From JACJYM01 sp965230495 (lineage in GTDB: Bacteria; Bacteroidota; Bacteroidia; Chitinophagales; Saprospiraceae), in contig OZ246004.1 of assembly GCA_965230495.1 (NCBI GenBank), positions 1,612,001 through 1,676,000 on the forward strand: a stretch of 64,000 nt of DNA, written 5' to 3'. The stretch's first letter is position 1, and the number at the start of each line of letters is the position of its first letter. Position numbers and translations under genes: made by a program. Under the pieces are notes generated by a model that saw nothing but the letters and a program-made list of their open reading frames with translations, had not been told where the DNA came from and ran no database searches. Shown in pieces: positions 8,794 to 18,510 of this stretch.

Positions 8794-9489
8794 CTAACAT
8801 GATTCATGCTTATTAAATGCTCCCTTTATAGTTTCATATATAGTTATGTTCATCAATATTAGAAGCAAACCATATATGCTATCTTCCAGCGGAATAGTCC
8901 CAAGTCTAATGGATAAATTTTCTGCATTATTATACCAAACTATGGGTTCATTAATCCAAGACCCCGTTAATATACCGTTACTAATAAAAAAGAATGGAAT
9001 TATTAATACATAGCTTAACAAGGCATGATCAAGATTCCATCGTTTACTGACAGAGTAAACTAAGAAGGCCCCAGTAAGTAAGAAAGTAGTACTTGTGTAT
9101 AACTTATTGTAATTAAAAGCTCCTACGATTGACAACATTATAACTAAAACTATCACAATTGCCCTATGATATTTAAGTTTAAAATCTGGTTGCAGGTACT
9201 TCATTGCAAAATAAGTAAACACGCAAGCGTATGGTATGCAAAAAAAGAAAAGTAATTCTTCCAACGGTAATCCCAAAAAGTTAATTCCTATTAAGTAGTC
9301 AGGATTAAAACCCCAGACTCCCCATTTAGTAAAAAAAACATCCCATACGATAAAAAAAGTGCCAACCAATAAATTTGCGGGCAAAAAAAATCTCCATTCA
9401 CGGTAAAAAGGATGTTTTGAGTAAAAACTAAAAACTAACGGAATACTTATACAGGACAGATTAATGATTAAATACAGAAAGTTGTTCAT
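8794..9489 (-). CDS. crtYcd: Lycopene cyclase, fused CrtYc-CrtYd type membrane protein
   Basis: A 231-residue membrane protein with about six to seven hydrophobic segments and an internal duplication. The motif PLEELLFF lies near residue 76 and PLEDSIYGLL near residue 201, one in each half. These correspond to the active-site P-x-E-(E/D) motifs of the heterodimeric cyclases CrtYc and CrtYd, here in one polypeptide, as in other Bacteroidota and in archaeal and fungal bifunctional enzymes. It is expected to cyclise lycopene to beta-carotene in the membrane. Its start overlaps the stop of crtZ by 4 bp, and it is the last gene of the carotenoid operon. Confidence 0.85.
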   Translation of the reverse strand: MNNFLYLIINLSCISIPLVFSFYSKHPFYREWRFFLPANLLVGTFFIVWDVFFTKWGVWGFNPDYLIGINFLGLPLEELLFFFCIPYACVFTYFAMKYLQPDFKLKYHRAIVIVLVIMLSIVGAFNYNKLYTSTTFLLTGAFLVYSVSKRWNLDHALLSYVLIIPFFFISNGILTGSWINEPIVWYNNAENLSIRLGTIPLEDSIYGLLLILMNITIYETIKGAFNKHESC

Positions 9490-9947
9490 TTATTCCTATA
9501 TTCTTGAAAATACTTAAAAGGAACATATAGCATCCCAAAGCATTCCCCATCTTCCTTCCCCAAATGTTTATGATGTACTTTATGAGCCTTCCGCAAACCT
9601 TTTAAGTACGGAGATCGTACATTTTTGAACCAATTAAATCTCCTATGTATCAAGACATCATGGACTAAGAAATAAGCTATCCCATACAGCAAAATACCAA
9701 GTCCAATAAAAAACAAGAAATTAATTCCATCTATACTTCCCTCATAAAACAAATAGATACTCGGTATTGCAAAGATCACAAAAAAAGCATCATTCTTTTC
9801 AAAAACACTCTGATATCTAGGTTGATGATGATCTTCGTGTAAATACCACAAAAAACCATGCATGACAAACTTATGTGTACACCATGTGACTCCTTCCATC
9901 GCAAGAAAAACCAATAAGGTAATCAAACCGTAGACAAAATAGCTCAT
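9486..9947 (-). CDS. crtZ: Beta-carotene hydroxylase, fatty acid hydroxylase superfamily
   Basis: A 153-residue membrane di-iron hydroxylase. Histidine clusters typical of CrtZ are visible: HKFVMH at about 26-31, HEDHH at 38-42, HDVLIHRR near 95, and HKVHHKHLG near 121. It adds 3-hydroxyl groups to beta-ionone rings, giving beta-cryptoxanthin and then zeaxanthin. Four hydrophobic stretches surround the histidine boxes. The gene starts 9 bp after crtB and overlaps the lycopene cyclase gene by 4 bp, so the operon is tightly coupled. Confidence 0.9.
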   Translation of the reverse strand: MSYFVYGLITLLVFLAMEGVTWCTHKFVMHGFLWYLHEDHHQPRYQSVFEKNDAFFVIFAIPSIYLFYEGSIDGINFLFFIGLGILLYGIAYFLVHDVLIHRRFNWFKNVRSPYLKGLRKAHKVHHKHLGKEDGECFGMLYVPFKYFQEYRNK

Positions 9948-9956
9948 AGTAAAAGT

Positions 9957-10793
9957 TTAAAGTAAGTTAAATTTATATCGTAAATACGATTTTAACAACA
10001 ATACTGCTTTCATTGAATTAGGGACTCGTATTCTTTGTTTGGCAATTTCATCAGAATGCTTCTTTTCGAGTTTGTTCAAAAGTTTTAAATAGTATCTGTA
10101 AGCCACATAAACACCAAGCCTGCATTCCATTGGGAGTTTCTTAATCCCTTCAAATGCATGTTTAAAATCAGATTTTATATCACTTATTATTTCCGATTTA
10201 GTCTCAAGATTTAGATTTAATAAATCAACGTTTGGAAAATAAGATCTGCCTAATTCTTCTGTATCATTTCTAAAATCTCTCAAAAAATTAACTTTTTGAA
10301 AAGCAGAGCCCAAACTCATGGCATATGGTTTTAATCGCTCATATTCTCCTTCATCTCCCTTGACAAATACTCTCAAACACATCAGCCCAACAACATCTGC
10401 TGAACCATATATATATTCTTCATACTCTTGCTCTGTATTGTAGTACGATTTATGTAAATCCATCCTCATGCTTTTTAGAAATGAAACAACTAAATCCTCT
10501 AACCTATATTTTAGAACTACGGAAGAAAAAGAGTTTAATATAGGATTAAGACTTATCTTTCTTTTCAACGCAAGTTTATATTCATTCTCAAACTCATTCA
10601 ACAATTTTTCCTGATTAAAATCATGAAAAGAATCTACAATTTCATCCGCATATCTGACAAACCCGTAAATACTATAAATCTGCCTCCTTATGCAAGGGCT
10701 CAACAGTTTAATTCCCAAAGAAAATGATGTACTGTAAGTATTAGTTATTAATTGGCTTACTTTTTGGGAAGATTCGTCAAATAAATATTTCAT
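9957..10793 (-). CDS. crtB: Phytoene synthase
   Basis: A 278-residue squalene/phytoene synthase family enzyme that joins two geranylgeranyl diphosphates head to head to make phytoene. The two metal-binding aspartate motifs are present: DEIVD at residues 50-54 and DFRND at 173-177 (within LRDFRNDTEELG). The length is normal for bacterial CrtB. It lies 91 bp downstream of crtI and 9 bp before crtZ. No geranylgeranyl diphosphate synthase (crtE) is found in the window, so the precursor enzyme must be encoded elsewhere. Confidence 0.93.
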   Translation of the reverse strand: MKYLFDESSQKVSQLITNTYSTSFSLGIKLLSPCIRRQIYSIYGFVRYADEIVDSFHDFNQEKLLNEFENEYKLALKRKISLNPILNSFSSVVLKYRLEDLVVSFLKSMRMDLHKSYYNTEQEYEEYIYGSADVVGLMCLRVFVKGDEGEYERLKPYAMSLGSAFQKVNFLRDFRNDTEELGRSYFPNVDLLNLNLETKSEIISDIKSDFKHAFEGIKKLPMECRLGVYVAYRYYLKLLNKLEKKHSDEIAKQRIRVPNSMKAVLLLKSYLRYKFNLL

Positions 10794-10884
10794 TGCATTT
10801 CAAATTATAGATTTTTAATCCTTTTTCATTCATATATTTTCATCACTCAATCAAGTGTTAATTGTTTTCAATTAGCTTTTCATT

Positions 10885-12354
10885 CTAAATTTCATACTTT
10901 TCGATCAATTTACTTACTATTTTCCCAGAAATTATAGAAGGAGGCACCCCAGGGCCAGGCACGGTAAGTTGTCCCGTGAAGTATAAATTGGATACCTTTT
11001 TACTTTTTAATTTTGGCCTTAGAATATGGGTTTGGAATAATGTATTCGCCAAACCATACGCATTCCCCTTGTACGAATTGTAATCTTTTATAAAATCGGA
11101 AACGCAATAAGACTCTTTGAACTCCACCCATTTTTTCACTTCCTGTTTTGTATTGATGGCCAACCTTTCCAAAATAATCTCAAAATACTTATCCCTAATT
11201 TCAGGCGTATCTTCAAGTCCTGGAGCTAATGGAACCAAAAATATCCCTGCTTCCTTGCCTTCGGGAGCAGATAGCTCGTCTGTCACACTTGGAAAACTTG
11301 CATAAAACAGGGGAGCAGAAGGCCATTTTTTACTATCATAAATCGTAGCCGCATGATCTTCGAAATCTGTGTCAAAAAATAAAGTGTGATGTGAGATGTT
11401 CTCTAATTTCCTTTCGAATCCTACATAAAATAAAAGAGCTGAAGGAGCAAAAGTTTTTTTATTCCAATAGTTATCGGAGTATTGTCTAAAACTACTATTC
11501 AGAAGACTTTCCGTATGATAATAATCGGCTCCGCTTAACAATATGTCACAGGGAATTGTATTTCCATTAGACACTACACTAGTCACTTTTCCTTTCTCAA
11601 CATTTATTCTTTCCACGGCATGGTCTTTTTCTAATTTAACTCCCAATTCTTTGGCCAGAGCGACCATTGCTTCTACGACTTTATACATCCCCCCCTTGGG
11701 GTGCCATGTACCTAGAACAAAGTCCGCGTAATTCATAAAATTATAAAAAGCAGGTGTAGTAGATGGCTTAGCTCCTAAAAATAAAACGGGGAATTCAAGA
11801 ATTTTGATTAATTCCTGATTTTTCAGTTTAGATCGTACCTGTTTTTTAATCGTTGAAAAAAACAACCCCAACTTCTTAATGGTCTTCCAATTGATTATTT
11901 CAAAAATGGATTCTCCGGGTTGATATACCAATTTTTTTATCGCTATTTTATAATTCTCTTTAGCATTAGCAATAAATTGATCTAATTTACCTCCACTACC
12001 CTCTTCAATTTCCTCAAACGTATCTCTGATCTTCTCATAGCTGTCTCCTATTTTTATCGATTTATCTTGTCCGAAGTACACCTCATAAGCCGGATCCAAT
12101 CTTTCTAAATCATAATACTCTGAAGTTTTCTTTTCAAAATCATTGAAAAAGGATTCAAAAACATCAGGCATCCAATAGAATGTTGGCCCTATATCAAATG
12201 TATATCCATTTTTTTTCAATTGTCTGGCCCTTCCTCCAAATTGGGTATTCTTTTCAAGAATTGTCACTTTCATACCACTTTTTGCTAAATAGCAGGCCGC
12301 AGAAAGGGAAGAGAAGCCGGATCCTATTACAACTACATTTTTGGAATCTCGCAT
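10885..12354 (-). CDS. crtI: Phytoene desaturase (CrtI type)
   Basis: A 489-residue FAD-dependent desaturase. The N-terminal dinucleotide-binding motif VIGSGFSSLSAACYLAKSG is at about residues 9-27, followed by EKN and GGRA. The C-terminal carotenoid oxidoreductase signature (LYFTGQLTVPGPGVPPSI) is near residue 455. CrtI introduces the four double bonds that convert phytoene to lycopene. It is first in the carotenoid operon crtI-crtB-crtZ-crtYcd, so any operon promoter should be in the 130 bp between it and the divergent gene at 12486. No perfect TAnnTTTG element is evident there on this strand. Confidence 0.93.
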   Translation of the reverse strand: MRDSKNVVVIGSGFSSLSAACYLAKSGMKVTILEKNTQFGGRARQLKKNGYTFDIGPTFYWMPDVFESFFNDFEKKTSEYYDLERLDPAYEVYFGQDKSIKIGDSYEKIRDTFEEIEEGSGGKLDQFIANAKENYKIAIKKLVYQPGESIFEIINWKTIKKLGLFFSTIKKQVRSKLKNQELIKILEFPVLFLGAKPSTTPAFYNFMNYADFVLGTWHPKGGMYKVVEAMVALAKELGVKLEKDHAVERINVEKGKVTSVVSNGNTIPCDILLSGADYYHTESLLNSSFRQYSDNYWNKKTFAPSALLFYVGFERKLENISHHTLFFDTDFEDHAATIYDSKKWPSAPLFYASFPSVTDELSAPEGKEAGIFLVPLAPGLEDTPEIRDKYFEIILERLAINTKQEVKKWVEFKESYCVSDFIKDYNSYKGNAYGLANTLFQTHILRPKLKSKKVSNLYFTGQLTVPGPGVPPSIISGKIVSKLIEKYEI

Positions 12355-12485
12355 GCCTGTTTTGTTGATTGCACCCTTTAAACATCAAAAATCAGTATTG
12401 GTTTATCCTTAAAAAAATATAATACACTATTTTGCCAACAAGACCAATTTAAATAATAATTTTATGACCTGTAACTTATGTATGT

Positions 12486-14552
12486 TTGAAGATCATTAGG
12501 TTCATATCTTTTTTGTTTTGTCTCCTATCCAGCCCTCTTTTTGGACAAGAGGATAGTTTGGTAAATATTCCTACCAATTTATTAGAAGATTATATTGAAA
12601 GTATTGAAGGTGAATCTTTTGATTACAATACTATTTTTGAAGATCTAGTTGCCTTTAGAAATAATAAAATCAATATCAATAAGGCAACTTATGAAGATCT
12701 AAAGCAACTGAGTTTCTTAACAGATATTCAAGTTCAAAATATCTTAAATCACAGAGAACAGTTCGGTGATCTCATAAGACTTGAGGAACTCCAAGTTGTC
12801 CCATCCATTGATGCTCAAACAGTGTTTTTACTGGGACAGTTTACTTCTATAGGTTTTAGCTCTGGAAGCTCTAAGTTTAAATTTGGTGAACAACTATCTC
12901 AAGCCAATCATAGATTATATCTTAAGTGGGAAAGAACGGTCGAGGAAAAGAAAGGGTATAAAAAGAATGAAGAAGGTTTCAGTAATTATTTGGGAGATCC
13001 TAACTATCTATACCTAAGATATCGTATGGCCAACGGTAATAGGTTTATTGCCGGATTTACAGCTGAAAGAGATGCCGGTGAAGAATTCTTTACTGGGTCA
13101 AATAAAAATGGGTTTGACTTTTACTCTGGATTTATTTATGCCAGAGATCTATCCAATAGGATCAAGTATTTATCCCTTGGGGATTATAGTATTAGTCTTG
13201 GTCAGGGTTTGATATTACATAACGGTTTCGGAGCAGGAAAAAGCAGCTACGTTATGAACGTCAAAAGAGGTGGGAGAACAATTCGTCCTTATAGCTCCGT
13301 GAATGAGATAAACTTTTTTCGAGGTATAGCTACTACTATAGCCATTAATAAAAATACAGATTTGACCCTGTTTGGTAGTAGTAATAATCTCGCAAGCAGT
13401 ATTCGAATTGACAGCATTGACAGAGAAAATTTTGAATTTATCGGTAGTATTCGACAGGATGGGAATCATCGAACACTTACTGAGATTTTGACGAAAAACT
13501 CGGTAACCACAAAAAATGCCGGTGGTAGACTAGCTTTTCAATTTGGAAGAATGGACCTAGCCGTCAACGCTCTGTATTCCAAACTCTCAGTACCTATTAT
13601 TCCCAGTGATGAGTTATATAAAAAATTTAATTTCACCGGGGATAGACTTGTCAACACTAGCCTAGATTATTCATATCGTTATAGAAACTACAATCTTTTT
13701 GGTGAATTGGCATTCTCTGATACTGGAGGAAATGCTTTGCTTGCAGGTCTTCTTACCAGTATCAATCCTAAAGTAGATATTTCACTTGTCTATAGAAACT
13801 ATGCCAAGGATTACCATGTATTAAATGCTAATGCATTTGCAGAAAGCTCCACACCGATTAATGAACAGGGACTATATATGGGAATTCTAGTAAATGTCTC
13901 CAAATCATTTAAGCTGAGCAGCTATTTCGACATGTGGAATCATCCCTGGTTAAGATTTAGAAGAGATGCTCCTTCTAACGGAAAAGAATTTTTTGTAAAA
14001 GCGGAATACATAAAAAAGAGAAAGTTTTATGCCTATGTGCAATACCGATTAGAACATAAGCAAGAAAACGTGGAAATAGAAGGTATTAAAATTGACGGTC
14101 TCGCAAACCTTCAGTTGCATAGGTTAAGATTTCATTTTAATAACAAACTAAATAGAGAATGGGAAGTTAGGAATAGATTTGAACTATCCTATTTCGAAAA
14201 ACACGATTTACAGTCATATGGATATCTGATTTTTCAAGATCTTATTTACAAACCAGTAGGAAAAAACCTTTCCTTTACTGCACGCTATTGTCTCTTTGAT
14301 ACCGATGGTTTTGAATCCAGAATATATGCATACGAAAATGATATTCTTTATGAATTTGCTATTCCCTTCTTCCAAAATCGGGGATCCAGATTTTATATTA
14401 ATACCAGATATAAAATTAATAAGTTAATTACTGCTGAATTCAGATATTCGAGAACGCAATACACTAATATAGACGAAATTAGTAGTGGAAACGAAGAGAT
14501 TATGGATAATAAAAAAACTGACTTAAAAGCTCAACTCAAGTTTAGTTTTTAG
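12486..14552 (+). CDS. Outer membrane barrel protein with helix-hairpin-helix domain
   Basis: A 688-residue secreted protein. A signal peptide (residues 1-20, KIIRFISFLFCLLSSPLFGQ) is followed by a ComEA-like helix-hairpin-helix segment at about 56-110 (ININKATYEDLKQLSFL, then a second hairpin ending VVPSI). The remaining 550 residues show alternating aromatic beta-strands and end in KAQLKFSF with a terminal Phe, as expected for an outer membrane beta-barrel. Proteins of this architecture are common in Bacteroidota and lack a known function; DNA binding by the helix-hairpin-helix part is only a suggestion. The start is TTG because it gives a complete signal peptide and the nearby ATGs run into stops. 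Confidence 0.75.
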   Translation: MKIIRFISFLFCLLSSPLFGQEDSLVNIPTNLLEDYIESIEGESFDYNTIFEDLVAFRNNKININKATYEDLKQLSFLTDIQVQNILNHREQFGDLIRLEELQVVPSIDAQTVFLLGQFTSIGFSSGSSKFKFGEQLSQANHRLYLKWERTVEEKKGYKKNEEGFSNYLGDPNYLYLRYRMANGNRFIAGFTAERDAGEEFFTGSNKNGFDFYSGFIYARDLSNRIKYLSLGDYSISLGQGLILHNGFGAGKSSYVMNVKRGGRTIRPYSSVNEINFFRGIATTIAINKNTDLTLFGSSNNLASSIRIDSIDRENFEFIGSIRQDGNHRTLTEILTKNSVTTKNAGGRLAFQFGRMDLAVNALYSKLSVPIIPSDELYKKFNFTGDRLVNTSLDYSYRYRNYNLFGELAFSDTGGNALLAGLLTSINPKVDISLVYRNYAKDYHVLNANAFAESSTPINEQGLYMGILVNVSKSFKLSSYFDMWNHPWLRFRRDAPSNGKEFFVKAEYIKKRKFYAYVQYRLEHKQENVEIEGIKIDGLANLQLHRLRFHFNNKLNREWEVRNRFELSYFEKHDLQSYGYLIFQDLIYKPVGKNLSFTARYCLFDTDGFESRIYAYENDILYEFAIPFFQNRGSRFYINTRYKINKLITAEFRYSRTQYTNIDEISSGNEEIMDNKKTDLKAQLKFSF

Positions 14553-14568
14553 CGTTTATTGGCTTACA

Positions 14569-15087
14569 ATGCGTAAAAGTGAATTAAAAAATCTTTGGAT
14601 TGGAGATAAACTAGTTCTTCATAAGTCTGGTAAAATTGGCACTTTCGAAGGCTTTGGTAAAAACGATAAAGTCAGAGTAAAGGTTAATGAAACCATTATA
14701 TTGTCGACAATCCGAAATGTTTCTAAATACCAAGAGCCTATAGAAAACTGGAAACTGAAAATTGACAAAAGGTTCTTGTCAAAAGACAATTCTATCCAAA
14801 AAACATCACTTAATAATAATTCTAATCATTCAATTGACTTGCATCTTAACATTCTTGCCCCGCATTTAGAAAATTCAAATACGAAAAAAGCCCTTGATTA
14901 TCAATTAGAGGCGTGCAGAGAATTTATCTTAGATAGTATTGCTAGCAGAAGAAAATCGGTCACAATAATCCATGGAAAAGGAGAGGGAATTCTTAAAACT
15001 CACGTTCATGCACTTTTACAAAGCTTTAAAGAAGTAAAGCTATTTGGTCTTGTCCACCAAGGAGGAGCTACAGAGGTACTTTTTTAA
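14569..15087 (+). CDS. Smr domain protein
   Basis: 172 residues. The N-terminal 60 residues form a small beta-rich part (GDKLVLHKSGKIGTFEGF). After a low-complexity linker, a C-terminal Smr domain covers about 86-172, with the family signatures DLH (90-92), HGKGEGILK near 138 and GGATEVLF at the end. Smr domains, as in MutS2 C-termini, are nicking nucleases or RNA-binding modules. Starting 16 bp after the barrel protein gene, it is probably co-transcribed. Bacteroidota have similar two-part proteins annotated as DUF2027/Smr; this one is shorter. Confidence 0.8.
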   Translation: MRKSELKNLWIGDKLVLHKSGKIGTFEGFGKNDKVRVKVNETIILSTIRNVSKYQEPIENWKLKIDKRFLSKDNSIQKTSLNNNSNHSIDLHLNILAPHLENSNTKKALDYQLEACREFILDSIASRRKSVTIIHGKGEGILKTHVHALLQSFKEVKLFGLVHQGGATEVLF

Positions 15088-15208
15088 GATGCTTGTAAAC
15101 AATATCTTATTTTCTTGACCTACTGAACTAAAACAATTACAGCAGTTCTAAATTGAGAAGACTTATAAACATAGGAAATTTTAATTGGACTAACGTATAA
15201 ATAGAAAA

Positions 15209-15233
15209 GGAAACCAATTATTTAATTGATTCC
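15209..15233 (-). terminator. Probable terminator of secDF
   Basis: On the minus strand an imperfect stem GGGAATCAATTAAATAATTGGTTTCC (one bulge) is followed by TTTTCTATTT, 25 bp after the secDF stop. This is a plausible rho-independent terminator. Confidence 0.45.
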
Positions 15234-15257
15234 CTTCATTTATTATAATCGATTCAA

Positions 15258-18245
15258 TTAAGAATCACTTCTTCTTCCAGTAAGGTTTCCCGAAAAATCT
15301 CTAACGATAGGAGATGCTACAAATATTGAAGAATATGTTCCTACTAAAATTCCAATTAATAAAGCAAATGCAAATCCCTTAATACTGCTTCCTCCAAAAA
15401 TAAACAATATCAATACAACTATCAATGTAGTCAAAGATGTTATTAATGTTCGGCTAAATGTACTACTAATAGCCAGATTCATCACTTCATCCTTGTCCTT
15501 ATTAGTATATATACCCAAATACTCTCTAATTCTATCAAATACAACAACAGTATCGTTTATAGAATATCCAATTACCGTAAGCAATGCTGCAATAATAGCC
15601 TGATCTATCTCCAACGACCAAGGTAGTATTCCTTTAAAAATGGAGAATATACCTAATACAATAATCGAATCATGAAACAATGCAGTTACCGCACCTAAAC
15701 TAAATTGCCACTTATTAAATCTAAGTAATATGTAGATAAAGATTAACAAAAGTGCAAATGCCCCTGCATAATAAGAACTTTTCTTAATATCATCTGCAAT
15801 AGTAGGACCCACCTTAGCACTACTCGTTATATGTGTACGTGCATCTCCGGAATCACTATCCAGAAGTTCGTCTACATTACTCACAGAAGGAATTAAAGAC
15901 TTAATACCATTATACAAAGTCTCAACCACCTGTCTATCAGCGGTCTCATCGACAGAGTCGATCATATGGGAAGTAGTAATATTGTACGTATTCTCAGTAC
16001 TAACCGCTTTAATAACCGGATTGCCGTCAAAAGCAGTACTCAATGCTGTCCTAACGTCCTCAATATTTACATTATCAGATTCTGCAAATTGAACATTGTA
16101 AGAATATCCGCCTTTAAAATCTACTCCTAAATCAAAGCCTCTAAATAAAATAGAGCCTAAACACGTTAGAAAAACTATTCCCGAAATAACATAAGCTACT
16201 TTTCTTTTTCCTATCCAGTTGAATTTTATATTCGAAAAGACAGTATCTGAAAATGAATTCGAAAATGCAATTTTTCCTCCTCTTCCTGTCCACCAATCAA
16301 TTAACATTCTACCAAATAATACCGCCGTTAATAACGAACATAAAACACCAATTATCAATACAACTGCAAAACCTTTGATAGGCCCCAATCCATAGTAAGA
16401 AAGTACAAATGCAGTCAATAATGTTGTTACATTGGCATCAATAATAGCCGAATATGAGTTCTTAAATCCATCGGCTATAGAATCCAACATTGTTTTACCC
16501 GATCTTAATTCTTCCCTAATCCTTTCATAAATGATCACATTCGCATCCACTGCCATACCTATCGTCAAAACAATACCTGCAATACCTGGCAGAGTCAATA
16601 CAGTTCCAAATGAAGACAAAGCTCCAAAAATAAAGAATAGGTTTGCTAACAACGCAATAATAGATATCACACCTCCTGTAGAATAGTACAATATCATAAA
16701 TAATAGTACCAAACCAAATCCAATAAGCAATGATCTATAAGACTTTTGAATATTAGCCTTTCCTAAAGAAGGTCCAACTACAGAACTCTGAATAACTCTA
16801 GGCTTAGCTGGTAATTTACCCACCTCTAAAATATTAGCCAAATCTACTGCTTCCTGAACAGAAAAATCACCAGAAATAGATGATATACCTCCTTGTATAG
16901 CACCGTTCAAAAGACTTGGAGCAGTTACAATTTGATCATCTAAAGAAATGGCTATCTCCCTCTGATTTCCCTGAGTATCTCCCTTATAGGCAACTTCAGT
17001 CATCTTACCCCAGGTTTTGGCACCTTTTTTATTCATCACCAATCTTACTTCAGCTTCTCCAGTATTTGGATCCATTGATTGTGAGGCATCCGTAATTACA
17101 TCTCCTTCAAGTGGTGCTTTATCTGTACCTGGTGTTAGTTTAACAGCGTATAATTCGTATTTCGTTGTCGCATTTTTATCCTGATCTGTATATGGCTTAT
17201 AAGAATACATAAACTTCATATTCCTAGGAAATAAAGCTCGAATATTGGGTTTGTTCAACAATTCCATTACTTGATCTTTATCTCTCTTTTCCACTACTCC
17301 TAAAACTGTTCTTGCCGCTGCTATACCATCGGCCCCATTTAATTGCAGTTTAGAAAGTAAAGGTCCGTTATTTTGGAACATATTCAGAGAGTCAATACCA
17401 GTAGTATCATCTTCAATACCAAATTCATCCTTCAATCTTGTATCAGCTTCAATCAACGATGCATACAAATTATCATCATTGATTCTCTTAGCATGCCAAA
17501 ACTCAAGTTTAGCAGTAGATTGAAGAAATTGCATCGCTCTTGCTTCATTTTTGATACCAGGTAACTCTACCAATATCAAATCCCTACCTTCATCTAATGA
17601 CACATTGGGTTGTGCAACACCCAGCTTGTCAATTCTCTCTTTCAACATCTTATAAGTCAACCCTACAACCTGATCTCCTTCTTCTCTTAATTTTTGTATT
17701 ACATCGGCATCAGATGAACTCAGGTTTACATCTTGCAATAAATCAGACTTAGAAAAAATACTAGCCAGTGATTTTCCTTCCGCTACTTTCTGAAATTCAT
17801 TTCCAAAGAGTGTAATGAAGTCTGTTTGAGAATTTTTCTGAGCTTCCTTAGCATTTTTAAGGGCTGTTTGAAATTTAGTATCCTTTGATCCCCTACCTGC
17901 TATATTAACAAGCATCTCTTCAAGATCAACCTCAAGAACAGCACTCATACCTCCTTTAAGGTCAAGTCCAAGAGCCAATTGCTGAGCTTTTAAGTCACTA
18001 TATGTGTAATCTACAATCCCTGGAATTTTAAAAATTCCAACATTGGTCATAGAGTCCAAATAATTTCTTTCAAATTCCGGAGCTTTAGCTTTAGCTTCCT
18101 CTTCTGACATTCCACTAACCATTTGTTCTGCATAGTTAGTAGCGTCCTTCTCTACCTTATTAGTAGGAATAAAATATGCTAATTGCAGTAAGCAAACCAG
18201 TGTAAGTAATATTAAAAAAAACTTTATCAATCCTTTTCCTTGCAT
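15258..18245 (-). CDS. secDF: Protein translocase subunit SecDF (fused)
   Basis: A 995-residue fusion of SecD and SecF, the proton-driven Sec accessory that pulls exported proteins through the membrane. The SecD half (about 1-640) has membrane segment 7-27, the motif LGLDLKGGM near residue 91, the P1 region, and five membrane helices including GMAVDANVIIYERIREE. The SecF half starts near 670 with a first helix and DLGVDFKGGYS near 720, and carries GYSINDTVVVFDRIRE in the last helices. The fused form is normal in Bacteroidota and some Firmicutes. It is monocistronic, divergent from the LysM gene, and followed by a probable terminator. Confidence 0.95.
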   Translation of the reverse strand: MQGKGLIKFFLILLTLVCLLQLAYFIPTNKVEKDATNYAEQMVSGMSEEEAKAKAPEFERNYLDSMTNVGIFKIPGIVDYTYSDLKAQQLALGLDLKGGMSAVLEVDLEEMLVNIAGRGSKDTKFQTALKNAKEAQKNSQTDFITLFGNEFQKVAEGKSLASIFSKSDLLQDVNLSSSDADVIQKLREEGDQVVGLTYKMLKERIDKLGVAQPNVSLDEGRDLILVELPGIKNEARAMQFLQSTAKLEFWHAKRINDDNLYASLIEADTRLKDEFGIEDDTTGIDSLNMFQNNGPLLSKLQLNGADGIAAARTVLGVVEKRDKDQVMELLNKPNIRALFPRNMKFMYSYKPYTDQDKNATTKYELYAVKLTPGTDKAPLEGDVITDASQSMDPNTGEAEVRLVMNKKGAKTWGKMTEVAYKGDTQGNQREIAISLDDQIVTAPSLLNGAIQGGISSISGDFSVQEAVDLANILEVGKLPAKPRVIQSSVVGPSLGKANIQKSYRSLLIGFGLVLLFMILYYSTGGVISIIALLANLFFIFGALSSFGTVLTLPGIAGIVLTIGMAVDANVIIYERIREELRSGKTMLDSIADGFKNSYSAIIDANVTTLLTAFVLSYYGLGPIKGFAVVLIIGVLCSLLTAVLFGRMLIDWWTGRGGKIAFSNSFSDTVFSNIKFNWIGKRKVAYVISGIVFLTCLGSILFRGFDLGVDFKGGYSYNVQFAESDNVNIEDVRTALSTAFDGNPVIKAVSTENTYNITTSHMIDSVDETADRQVVETLYNGIKSLIPSVSNVDELLDSDSGDARTHITSSAKVGPTIADDIKKSSYYAGAFALLLIFIYILLRFNKWQFSLGAVTALFHDSIIVLGIFSIFKGILPWSLEIDQAIIAALLTVIGYSINDTVVVFDRIREYLGIYTNKDKDEVMNLAISSTFSRTLITSLTTLIVVLILFIFGGSSIKGFAFALLIGILVGTYSSIFVASPIVRDFSGNLTGRRSDS

Positions 18246-18510
18246 GACGATGTCTCACTTTTTCTTTTAAAAAAACTCCGCAAATATACGTCTTTAATTA
18301 TATTATCTGAACATTCTTCAAGACTAGTTCAATTATAAATTAATAAAATTTACATATGACTGGTTTACAGCACATTATACTACTAAATATTTGAATAAAT
18401 TATTAATTATTTGAGAGTAGAACTTTATTTACTACATTAACGTTAACAAACCGGAAACTAAAGCAACATGTTTCCAATCTTTTATTAATTAATTAAAACA
18501 TGTAAAACGA

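Noticed and set aside
12481..12488. TATGTTTG as a promoter for the barrel protein gene
   Set aside because: It matches TAnnTTTG but overlaps the TTG start codon that gives a full signal peptide, and no -33 element is at the right distance.
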